A stretch of 64,000 bases of DNA. Origin: Salidesulfovibrio onnuriiensis (GTDB lineage Bacteria; Desulfobacterota; Desulfovibrionia; Desulfovibrionales; Desulfovibrionaceae). The DNA is taken from the NCBI RefSeq assembly GCF_008001235.1, contig NZ_CP040751.1, forward strand, positions 62,001-126,000. Direction: 5' to 3'. A model generated the notes under the pieces. The model did not search any database, was not told the DNA's origin, and worked only from the letters and a program-made list of their open reading frames with translations. The translations under genes were made by a program, and so were the position numbers. Position 1 is the first letter of the stretch; each line of letters begins with the position of its first letter. This document shows positions 37,491 through 44,594 of the stretch, piece by piece.

Positions 37491-38591
37491 TTAACCAACC
37501 TCTTCCGCGAGCAATCGTACAACGGTGTCCAGCTCCTCCCGAGTCATTTCGTGAAAAAGAGGAAGGGTGAGGCACTGTTCAAAGGCCCTGCGGCTGCCTT
37601 GCATGGCGCCGTGGAGCCGAACCTTGTCGTTGGCATTGAAGGCCTTGTGCATGTGCAGGGAATAGGTACCGATCTGGACCTCGACCCCCTTCTCCCGCAT
37701 GGAGGCCATGACCCTGTCCCGTTCGTCCACAAACACGCAAAACGATTGGTAGGAATGAAGGCCGCCCTCAGTGACCGTCGGCAGGGAAATTCCCGGCAGC
37801 GACTTCAAGGCCTCCTGGTACAGTGCGGCCAGTTGACGCCGACGGTCCAGGAGTTCTTCCACCATGTCCATCTGGGACAGGCCTACAGCAGCCAGTATGT
37901 TGGAAAGTTTGAGATTTGTACCGATGCGGTCAAAACTGGTGCACTGTCGCGACTCATGCACGCCCATGCCGAAATGCTTGAAGGAAAGCATCCACTCCGC
38001 CCACTCGGCATTGCCGGTGGTGACCAGCCCGCCCTCACCGGTGGTGACGAACTTGCGGGGATGACAGCTGAACACGGAGATGTCCGCGCAGGCCCCCACC
38101 ATTCTGCCCTTGAATTCGGCCCCGAGGGCACAGGCGGCATCCTCGATTACAAACAGGCCATGCTTCTTTTTAATGGTGCTCAGGCGATCATAATCCACGG
38201 GATTGCCGAACAGGGAAACGGGGATTACGGCCTTGGTCGCAGGCGTCACCGCCGCCTCCAGGGCATCGTAATCGATGACCATGGTCTGCGGATCCACATC
38301 CACGATGACAGGGGTTGCACCCACAAGGGCCACGGCCGAAGCGGTGGCCGGGTAGGTGTAGTCCGGCACGATGACCTCGTCCCCATCGGAAACACCGAGA
38401 CAGCGCAGGGCCATTTCAAGTCCCGTGGTGCAGGAGGTCACGGCCAGGCAATGAGCGACTCCGAGGTACCGGGCAACCACGGTTTCCAGTTCCCTGGTTA
38501 CCGGGCCTTCGGTAAGGAACCCGGAGTCAAGCACCTCGTTGACGCGCCTTTTGGCATCGCCGGTAATGTAGGGTCGAATCAGGGGGATCAT
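37491..38591 (-). CDS. DegT/DnrJ/EryC1/StrS family aminotransferase
   Basis: 366 residues. PLP-dependent sugar aminotransferase: VTSCTTGLEMAL near the start, EDAACALGAEFKG, and the PLP Lys in CHPRKFVTTGEGG. It turns a keto group of a nucleotide sugar into an amine. The start MIPLIRPYI at 38591 has GGAAG upstream; a 35-residue upstream extension is rejected. Its product could feed the neighbouring glycosyltransferases. Confidence 0.92.
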   Translation of the reverse strand: MIPLIRPYITGDAKRRVNEVLDSGFLTEGPVTRELETVVARYLGVAHCLAVTSCTTGLEMALRCLGVSDGDEVIVPDYTYPATASAVALVGATPVIVDVDPQTMVIDYDALEAAVTPATKAVIPVSLFGNPVDYDRLSTIKKKHGLFVIEDAACALGAEFKGRMVGACADISVFSCHPRKFVTTGEGGLVTTGNAEWAEWMLSFKHFGMGVHESRQCTSFDRIGTNLKLSNILAAVGLSQMDMVEELLDRRRQLAALYQEALKSLPGISLPTVTEGGLHSYQSFCVFVDERDRVMASMREKGVEVQIGTYSLHMHKAFNANDKVRLHGAMQGSRRAFEQCLTLPLFHEMTREELDTVVRLLAEEVG

Positions 38592-38610
38592 GTTTCTTCC
38601 CAGCCAATGA

Positions 38611-39519
38611 TTAACGTTTGACGGCAACGACAGTGATGCCGGAATTCTGGATATCCATGTGTTCAATGTCGAGCCCGGCCTGATCACAATATGCACGCAC
38701 CTGCTCGGGAGTACTCCGGATGCAGTTCAACGGACGAAACCAATCGAAATTAATGTGATTCATCTCGCCGATGTCCATATTTTTGTCATAGAACATCTTG
38801 CAAATGTGCCAATAAAAAAGGCGTTGGATATCAATCTTACCTTTCGGAATACCCAACAAAGACACGTCTTCGGGTATATCGATGGTAGTGTTCAGGTCAC
38901 CTAAAGTCTTGCCGAGTTTTGTCAGAGACTCTAGGGCTTCCCAAGCCTGCTCGTTGTCCATGGGGGTAAGCTGTTCACGTATGTAGTCATCAGTGTACTC
39001 ACGGACCGGACTCTTCTTGACGTATACATAAAAGAGAAAGTGTCCACCGATCTTAAGCTTATGAGACAGACTGCCAACAGCCTCCTCCACCGAATCGGTA
39101 TGGTGAAGTACTCCTTCGGAAAAAATCATATCTACAGACTCATCGGGAATGTCGATATGCATGAGATCGTTCTGCATGAAACGCCCCTCAAACCCATGCT
39201 CTTTGAAACGCTTGGCGGCGACTTCCACGGAGGAACTAATATCCACCCCGATATACTCATGTTGTGCGAGCAAGTCACCGAAAAGCAAAAGAGCGGAGTA
39301 ACTGGCACCGCACCCGGCATCAAGAATAACCTTACGCCCCTCGCCCAACATAGCTGCCAGTTTGGGGCGATCCCCTCCACAGTAACGCTCCAACAGCCAC
39401 TGTTCTGTTCTAGCCTTGAAAGCTTCGCTTTCGTAGGTATCTCGTTTGCTCCACTTAAAGCCGAATGTATCGGCAGTCTGGGACTGTTCCTTGGATGTCT
39501 TGGCATTTTGAGCAATCAT
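38611..39519 (-). CDS. Class I SAM-dependent methyltransferase, A/T-richer than its neighbours
   Basis: 302 residues. Motif I is VILDAGCGASYSALLL, followed by YIGVDISSSVEVAAKRF and MIFSEGVLHHTDSVE. The C-terminal region includes a W-rich segment (FYWHICKMFYDKNMD). The start at 39519 is preceded by GGAGG with an 8-base spacer; the upstream TTG start is inside that site. The coding sequence is visibly richer in A/T than the genes on both sides, hinting at separate acquisition. Confidence 0.85.
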   Translation of the reverse strand: MIAQNAKTSKEQSQTADTFGFKWSKRDTYESEAFKARTEQWLLERYCGGDRPKLAAMLGEGRKVILDAGCGASYSALLLFGDLLAQHEYIGVDISSSVEVAAKRFKEHGFEGRFMQNDLMHIDIPDESVDMIFSEGVLHHTDSVEEAVGSLSHKLKIGGHFLFYVYVKKSPVREYTDDYIREQLTPMDNEQAWEALESLTKLGKTLGDLNTTIDIPEDVSLLGIPKGKIDIQRLFYWHICKMFYDKNMDIGEMNHINFDWFRPLNCIRSTPEQVRAYCDQAGLDIEHMDIQNSGITVVAVKR

Positions 39520-39549
39520 TTTCAGTTCCTCCAAATATCGATAAAAAAT

Positions 39550-40470
39550 CTATCTCGCATAAGTACGGCCGAGGTAGCCGCTTTTCATATAGTACATCTT
39601 CCAGTGGTCGCACCCGTCGCAAGGGTTCACTCCGTCCAAAGAGGCCTGCAGGTGCTTCTTGCGCAACTCGACATAGGGCTCGCCCTGCCAGACGCCTGCT
39701 ATGCCGTCCTTGGAAACATCCCCCAGCGGCGAACCGTCCACCAGACGCGTCCAGTCATGATTGCAACAGGCTACCTGCCCGTTCCAGTAAACCACCATAT
39801 CGGAGAACGGCTTAAAACAGGGAAGCCGCTTCTCGAAATCGGGCAAGGGCTCGTCGATGCTGCCAGGCTTGCCGTCCGTTGAATGTTCCACATAGACGCG
39901 CACCCGGTCCACGATGGGACGCCAATAGTCCACAAATGCATCCATGCCGGGCTTGTGCTCCGGCGTTTCAACGGCGCTTACCTGCACCTGAGTCCCGACG
40001 CCCCGCTCGTCGCGGCGCCTCACGAAATCAAGGACATTCTGCATGGTCTTTTCAAAATCGGCGCCACGCCTGCTGGCGTTGTACAGCTCCGGATCCCGTG
40101 TATCGAGGGAAAAGGAAATGAAGGCCAGATCGAGATCAAGAATCCTCTCAATGTTCTCACTTGAGAGCAGCGAGGCATTGGTGGTGAACTGAATCTCTCC
40201 CACCGCCTTTTCCTGGGCGAGACTCAAAATTTCAAACCACTGCGGGTGCAGCAGGCTTTCCCCCCGGAAGAACGGAACAAAGGCCACAGGAGCATGGCCC
40301 GCCATCTCGTTCAGCAGTTCCTTGGCCAGGGCCGTATCCAGAAAACCGCGTTCCTTTTCCATGTAGCAACGCGGACAAAAGGTACAGTTGAGATTGCAGC
40401 GATTGGTCAGTTCGAGCGTCACCCGTGTGGGGAACCGCCCGGGATCGCCCGGGAGCTTATATTCCATCAC
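39550..40470 (-). CDS. Radical SAM/SPASM domain protein
   Basis: 306 residues. Motif C25-x3-C29-x2-C32 (CNLNCTFC) with extra Cys35 (CPRCY). SPASM-like C-terminal Cys: CFKPFSD, ACCNHDW and CDGCDHW. It resembles the radical SAM proteins of sugar-modifying and peptide-maturing systems; substrate unknown. It is the second gene of the minus-strand glycan run, after the winged-helix regulator (82-base gap). Confidence 0.87.
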   Translation of the reverse strand: MMEYKLPGDPGRFPTRVTLELTNRCNLNCTFCPRCYMEKERGFLDTALAKELLNEMAGHAPVAFVPFFRGESLLHPQWFEILSLAQEKAVGEIQFTTNASLLSSENIERILDLDLAFISFSLDTRDPELYNASRRGADFEKTMQNVLDFVRRRDERGVGTQVQVSAVETPEHKPGMDAFVDYWRPIVDRVRVYVEHSTDGKPGSIDEPLPDFEKRLPCFKPFSDMVVYWNGQVACCNHDWTRLVDGSPLGDVSKDGIAGVWQGEPYVELRKKHLQASLDGVNPCDGCDHWKMYYMKSGYLGRTYAR

Positions 40471-40552
40471 CGACCTCCATTCGGATTGCAGACGAGGCTC
40501 TTGCCCCAGAAGCAGGAGCGAAACACCGTGATGGTTTGTTTATGAATCTTCA

Positions 40553-41077
40553 TTATACGACCTTCCAATGCGGGCGATTCAGGAAAAGCTCTCTTTTCCC
40601 CTCGAAAGCCTCCGCAGTCACATCCACAACCCGCACCACCCTGTCGATCTTGCCTTCAGTGATCTTGCGCAGATTGTCGAGCTGCTGCCGGTCCACATCG
40701 CCCACCACCAGCACGTCAATGATGCCCGAGTCCTTCCCCTGGGCGTAATCATCAAGGATATAGACCGAATCCACCTTGCCGAGACTGGCCATGACATCAT
40801 CGATCAGCCTGTCGATGCCAAGGGACTTTCTCACGATGGAGCTGATCTCCGGAAAGAAGGGATGCTTCCTGTTGGCGCGAAAATACACGCTCCGTCCGTT
40901 CTGCTCCCGCTCCAGGTACCCGGCCTCGCTCAGGCTGTCGAGCTCGCCCTTGATGGCGTTGGGAGAGACCTGGAATTCCGAAGACAACTCCCGGAGATAG
41001 CAGGAAACCTCCGGGTTCAGGAACAACTTGAGCAAAAGCTTGATGCGCGTCTTTGACGTAAACAGTTCGGTCAACAT
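40553..41077 (-). CDS. Winged-helix regulator with degenerate nucleotidyltransferase-like domain
   Basis: 174 residues from the Met at 41077 (Met at 41083 is equally possible). Residues 1-70 form a winged helix (LTSKTRIKLLLKLFLNP-type start, VSPNAIKGELDSLSEAGYLE recognition helix). Residues about 95-165 match the minimal nucleotidyltransferase fold, but the usual GSxARG...D-x-D is replaced by DDYAQGKDSGIIDVLVVG, so catalysis is doubtful. Genes like this often head glycan loci. It lies upstream of the whole 26-kb operon and may control it. Confidence 0.7.
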   Translation of the reverse strand: MLTELFTSKTRIKLLLKLFLNPEVSCYLRELSSEFQVSPNAIKGELDSLSEAGYLEREQNGRSVYFRANRKHPFFPEISSIVRKSLGIDRLIDDVMASLGKVDSVYILDDYAQGKDSGIIDVLVVGDVDRQQLDNLRKITEGKIDRVVRVVDVTAEAFEGKRELFLNRPHWKVV

Positions 41078-41151
41078 GTGCATTTTCGTACAAAAAAACT
41101 GAACAAAAAACAAGCACAATTCAGTTCTATAGGAGGCGCGCGATCCGTATC

Positions 41152-41198
41152 TTCCCGATTCGGGAAATTCCCCCGGTTTTTCCTATTAAAATTAGGGG
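41152..41198 (-). promoter_or_regulatory. Palindromic regulatory region upstream of the glycan-locus regulator
   Basis: A perfect 7-1-7 inverted repeat (TTCCCGA-T-TCGGGAA, 41152-41166) lies about 75 bases before the regulator start, and an A/T-rich near-palindrome (CCTATTAAAATTAGG, 41182-41196) follows. These are good candidates for autoregulatory operators. No clear minus-strand -35/-10 pair was found; TATAGA at 41131-41126 is the best -10. Confidence 0.45.
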
Positions 41199-41208
41199 GC
41201 GTTCCCCA

Positions 41209-41236
41209 TTGTCATTCCACTTGTCCACGGTATGAT
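41209..41236 (+). promoter_or_regulatory. Sigma-70-type promoter of a candidate small RNA
   Basis: TTGTCA (41209-41214), 16-base spacer, TATGAT (41231-41236): five of six matches in each box. It reads rightwards into a stretch with no protein gene, ending in an intrinsic terminator at 41354. Confidence 0.6.
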
Positions 41237-41242
41237 ACATTC

Positions 41243-41354
41243 ATCAGCACCTCGGATATCTCCGGGATTTGATTGCTGGTGGCATTGTCCATGACTCGCT
41301 CCCCTTCCATGGCAATGCCACTCAAATGGGACTTCACAGTGAAGTCCCTTTTTT
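41243..41354 (+). ncRNA. Candidate small RNA (about 110 nt)
   Basis: Start placed 6-7 bases after the TATGAT box. The transcript would hold a stem-loop at 41279-41322 (GTGGCATTG paired with CAATGCCAC, extended by CCATG/CATGG with one bulged base, and a C-rich loop ACTCGCTCCCCTTC) and then a terminator hairpin. The loop is complementary to ribosome-binding sequences of the form AAGGGGAG, as in many antisense RNAs. No convincing open frame is present on this strand. The partner genes are unknown. Confidence 0.5.
41328..41354 (+). terminator. Intrinsic terminator of the candidate small RNA
   Basis: Perfect 9-bp stem GGGACTTCA/TGAAGTCCC with a 3-base loop followed by six T. Confidence 0.85.
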
Positions 41355-41390
41355 GTTTGGGACTGGCGGGCACCGCCCCCCGTTGCGACA

Positions 41391-41427
41391 GAAAAATCCC
41401 CGCAGGCCCAAGGGCGAACGGGGATTT
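41391..41427 (-). terminator. Intrinsic terminator of the MBL-fold hydrolase gene
   Basis: On the minus strand AAATCCCCG pairs with CGGGGATTT around an inner GGCCC/GGGCC-type stem, followed by five T. It lies 40 bases past the stop at 41467. Confidence 0.75.
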
Positions 41428-41466
41428 CATTCCGCAGGGGCGTTTTCCGCCCGCATTCATCCGAGG

Positions 41467-42264
41467 CTAGCTCGGGACCGCCACGGCTTCCCGCTTGATG
41501 GCCGCCTCCTCGATGTTGGCCGGAATCTGCTCCACGGCTGCGTACTTGGGTTCATGCAGGGGCAACAGGTAGTCGGCCATGGTCTTGGCCCGCACCAGGA
41601 TATTGTAGGCCTTCTTGGCGTTGGTGTTGGTCCCGGGCGGAATGACCTCCATTTCCATGGCCTTGACCTCGGCCGGGGGATAGAGGTTTTCCAGGATGGT
41701 GCAGAAACCGCAGATCATGAACGAGCCCACGGCCGTATCCACGATCACGGACATGCCTCCGCGCGTGTGGGCCGGGGTGCGCACCATGCGGATGCCGGGC
41801 AGGATCTCGATGTCGGTCTTGAGCACCACGATCTGGCCGTTGGCCTCGATTTCCTCGATGTGATCCTCCAGGTACCGGAAATCCAGCGGATGCGGGTTGT
41901 GGATGTTGTGCAGTTCCTTTTCATGCACATAAAACTTGGCGTTCGTACATTTGTAGTCGTTTTCGCAATGGTCGCTGTGCAGGTGGGTGTGCAGGACAAT
42001 ATCGATGTCCTCGGGTTTGAGCCCGTGCTTGGCCAGCCCTTCCTCGAAAGTGTAGATCTTGCCGCCGATGGCCCTTTCCCGGTCTTCCGAGACCACGGGG
42101 TGGGCCTCCCCCGTGTCCACGAGAATGTTCTTCGAAGCCCCCTTGATGAGCCAGGCATAGATGGGAATGGTGAACGGGGTGCCGTAGCCGTGCTGATAGG
42201 TCATCATGCCCTTGTCGAAAACCTTGGTGCCCAAAACAATGGGATGGATGGTGTAATGCGACAT
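41467..42264 (-). CDS. MBL-fold metallo-hydrolase (N-acyl-homoserine-lactonase-like)
   Basis: 265 residues. The zinc motif HTHLHSDHCEND (H-x-H-x-D-H) is followed by a downstream His (TPAHTRGG), an Asp and a final His (LLPLHEPKY). It resembles the AHL-lactonase-type subgroup of beta-lactamase-fold enzymes, though substrate is uncertain. The start at 42264 follows AGGAGG with a 5-base spacer; the longer frame upstream crosses the nagA terminator and is rejected. Confidence 0.88.
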   Translation of the reverse strand: MSHYTIHPIVLGTKVFDKGMMTYQHGYGTPFTIPIYAWLIKGASKNILVDTGEAHPVVSEDRERAIGGKIYTFEEGLAKHGLKPEDIDIVLHTHLHSDHCENDYKCTNAKFYVHEKELHNIHNPHPLDFRYLEDHIEEIEANGQIVVLKTDIEILPGIRMVRTPAHTRGGMSVIVDTAVGSFMICGFCTILENLYPPAEVKAMEMEVIPPGTNTNAKKAYNILVRAKTMADYLLPLHEPKYAAVEQIPANIEEAAIKREAVAVPS

Positions 42265-42333
42265 TCTCTCCTCCTGGCTAAAGGGGTTTGCCGCAAGTAT
42301 GACCCATGCACGGCAGAAGTCAAGACGGAGACG

Positions 42334-42365
42334 AAAAAACGGGCCGGAGTCCCCACTCCGGCCCG
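42334..42365 (-). terminator. Intrinsic terminator of nagA
   Basis: Ten-bp GC-rich stem (CGGGCCGGAG/CTCCGGCCCG) with a 6-base loop followed on the minus strand by six T. It lies about 55 bases past the nagA stop. Confidence 0.9.
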
Positions 42366-42419
42366 CAATCAGGACGGCCATGGCTACGAGGGAGACCGTC
42401 CAGGTGAGGGAGTTCGAAA

Positions 42420-43547
42420 TTATCGCTGCCCGCGCTTGAACACGGATACCACGTTCAGGTCGTCGTCCAGCGCCACCATGTCCGCGAAATACCCGGGCTC
42501 GATCCTGCCCAGTTCGTGGTCCAGGCCCACGGCCATGGCCGGATACAGGGAGGCCATGCGCAGGGCTTCCTCAAGCTCGATGCCCACGTGGTTGACGCAG
42601 TTCTTCACGGCCACGTCCATGGTCAGCACGGAACCGCCCAGGGTGCCGTCCGCGGAAAGGCACTTGCCGTCCTTGACAAAGACGGCGTGGCCGCCCAGTT
42701 GGAATTCGGTCTGATTCGTCCCCACCGGAGCCACGGCATCGGTGATCAGGAACAGCTTCTCGCCGAGGATGCGCTTGGCCAGCTCGATGTTGTCCCAGGC
42801 CACATGCACGCCGTCGGCAATGATGCCGGTCCAGGGGCGCTCCAGATACACAGCGCCCACCAGGCCCGGCTCCCGGCCCATGAGGGGCTCCATGCCGTTG
42901 AACAGGTGGGTGGCCATGGTCATGCCGTTACGGAAGGCCTCGCGCGCCACGGTACAGGGTGTGGCGCTGTGCCCGGCCGAGACGCGGATGCCCGCATCCG
43001 TCAGCTGTTTCACGTATTCCGTCCCCGCGTTTTCCGGGGCCATGGTCATCATGCGCACCACCTCGGGGCCGTGCTCGGCCACCAGGGAAAGCACCTTGGA
43101 ATCGGGCTGGCGCACCAGGGATTCGTTGTGGATGCCCCGGCGCTTCCTGCTCAGGTACGGGCCTTCCAGATGCACGCCCAGCACGCATTCGGGCCGCGCG
43201 TCGCGGTAGGCGTCCACCACCTCGACGGCCTTGAGCATGTCCTCGTCCGTGGCCGTGACCAGGGTGGGCAAAAAGGAGGTGCAGCCCGTGGGCAGGAGTG
43301 CCTTGGCCATGATGTCCAGGGTCTCGACGCTGACGTCGTCGTTGAACATTCTGCCGCCGCAACCGTTGATCTGCAGGTCGATATAGCCGGGAGCAAGGGA
43401 GAGACCCTGCAAATCAACGATCGCGGCATGGTCGGGAACGGCATCGTTCGCCACGACGCCGGAGATCTTTCCGTCTTCCACGAGCACTGCCTTGCCTGCC
43501 AGCACGGCATTGCCCGCATATATGGTGCAATTGGTAAACGCTTGCAT
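42420..43547 (-). CDS. nagA: N-acetylglucosamine-6-phosphate deacetylase
   Basis: 375 residues, usual NagA length. Motifs: HLEGPYLSRKRRG metal ligands, GHSATPC, THLFNGMEPL and ITDAVAPVGT, then LSADGTLGGSVLTMD with the catalytic Asp region. It removes acetate from GlcNAc-6-P to give glucosamine-6-P for NagB. The start at 43547 (MQAFTNCTI) fits; the frame remains open upstream through nagB but is not coding. It is 5 bases after nagB and is cotranscribed. Confidence 0.95.
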   Translation of the reverse strand: MQAFTNCTIYAGNAVLAGKAVLVEDGKISGVVANDAVPDHAAIVDLQGLSLAPGYIDLQINGCGGRMFNDDVSVETLDIMAKALLPTGCTSFLPTLVTATDEDMLKAVEVVDAYRDARPECVLGVHLEGPYLSRKRRGIHNESLVRQPDSKVLSLVAEHGPEVVRMMTMAPENAGTEYVKQLTDAGIRVSAGHSATPCTVAREAFRNGMTMATHLFNGMEPLMGREPGLVGAVYLERPWTGIIADGVHVAWDNIELAKRILGEKLFLITDAVAPVGTNQTEFQLGGHAVFVKDGKCLSADGTLGGSVLTMDVAVKNCVNHVGIELEEALRMASLYPAMAVGLDHELGRIEPGYFADMVALDDDLNVVSVFKRGQR

Positions 43548-43552
43548 GATAC

Positions 43553-44350
43553 CTACTTGGGATCCTTTATGTTTTCCGCTTCTATTTGCTGGAAGTAGCG
43601 CAAGGTCTTGACCCGCAGCTCGCGTACGGCGTCCCGGTCGCAGACCAGCACGGCCCGGCGGTGCATCTGCATGGCCGAAACCGTCCAGAGGTGATTGATG
43701 CCCTCTTCCACGGCATGACGCACGGCCAGGGCCTTGCTCATACCCGTTGCCAGGACAAGCATTTCCTCGGCGTCCAGCAGGGTGCCCACGCCCACGGTCA
43801 GGGCCAGTTCGGGCACGTTTTCCACCTGACCGCCGAAGAAGCGGGCATTGGCCCGCCGCGTTTCCAGGGTCAGGTCCTTGTCCCGGGTGCGCGAGGAAAG
43901 CGACGAAGTGGGCTCGTTGAAGGCGATATGCCCGTCCGAGCCGACGCCGCCCACCCACAGGTTCACCCCGCCGTACGAGGCCATTTTCTCCTCGTAGCGG
44001 CGGCATTCGGCCGCCAGGTCCGGGGCGTTGCCGTTCAGCAGGTTGATGTTTTCGGGACGCAGGTCCACATGGTCGAAAAAGTTCATGTGCATGTAGGACC
44101 GGTAACTTTCGGGATGGTCCGCGGGCAGGCCCACGTATTCATCCATGTTGAAGGTCACCACATGCTTCAGGCTCAGGCCTTCCTCACGGTGCATGCGCAC
44201 CAGTTCCCCGTACATGGGCAGGGGAGTGCCGCCCGTGGGCAGGCCGAGCACGAACGGCCGTTCCGGGCCGGGCTCGAACAGCCGGATTCTGCGGGCCACA
44301 TAGCGGGCCGCCCACCAGCCAACATTATCGTTCAAGGGAATCAGTCTCAT
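43553..44350 (-). CDS. nagB: Glucosamine-6-phosphate deaminase
   Basis: 265 residues, typical length. [16 protein letters not shown] phosphate-binding loop, [16 protein letters not shown] with catalytic Asp/Glu, [14 protein letters not shown] with the active-site His, and [10 protein letters not shown]. It converts glucosamine-6-P to fructose-6-P and ammonia. It is the first gene of the nagB-nagA operon, divergent from nagE-ptsHI. Confidence 0.96.
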   Translation of the reverse strand: MRLIPLNDNVGWWAARYVARRIRLFEPGPERPFVLGLPTGGTPLPMYGELVRMHREEGLSLKHVVTFNMDEYVGLPADHPESYRSYMHMNFFDHVDLRPENINLLNGNAPDLAAECRRYEEKMASYGGVNLWVGGVGSDGHIAFNEPTSSLSSRTRDKDLTLETRRANARFFGGQVENVPELALTVGVGTLLDAEEMLVLATGMSKALAVRHAVEEGINHLWTVSAMQMHRRAVLVCDRDAVRELRVKTLRYFQQIEAENIKDPK

Positions 44351-44594
44351 GGAACCGCCTCCTGTTCATGTGCTGTAAACCCATTCTGGGCTGTCTCTAG
44401 CCCCGTCGGCGAACCGCTGGCAACAGGGGTGAAGATATTTCAGTGAGAAAAAAAACCAAAAAAAGTTGAGAGCGACTCCATGTCGACATAAACCGTTCCT
44501 TAAGTGAGGGCTTTTTTCCCTATTGCCGGGGCGGCACAGAGGTGACAGCCGAGCCGGGAATGATCACAAAACATTCTTTTTCGAGGAGAGGTTT
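44351..44594. promoter_or_regulatory. Divergent nagB/nagE control region
   Basis: 244 bases without a gene. It holds an inverted repeat TTTC-AGTGA-GAAA (44438-44450), resembling NagC/ROK-type operators, and a perfect 10-base palindrome ATGTCGACAT (44480-44489). A ROK regulator gene is close by. No clear consensus promoter was identified; a TTGAGA at 44465-44470 could be a -35 for nagE. A GAGGAGAGG site precedes the nagE ATG. Confidence 0.45.

Noticed and set aside
36528-38621. 697-residue plus-strand open frame
   Set aside because: Antisense to asnB copy 2 and the DegT aminotransferase.
41212-41292. 26-residue minus-strand ORF with GGGGAG upstream
   Set aside because: Too short, no relatives known, and it covers the small-RNA stem on the other strand; the stem structure explains the conservation better.
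43548-44006. Long N-terminal extension of the nagA frame across nagB
   Set aside because: The normal NagA start is at 43547; the extension only reflects the open frame on top of nagB.
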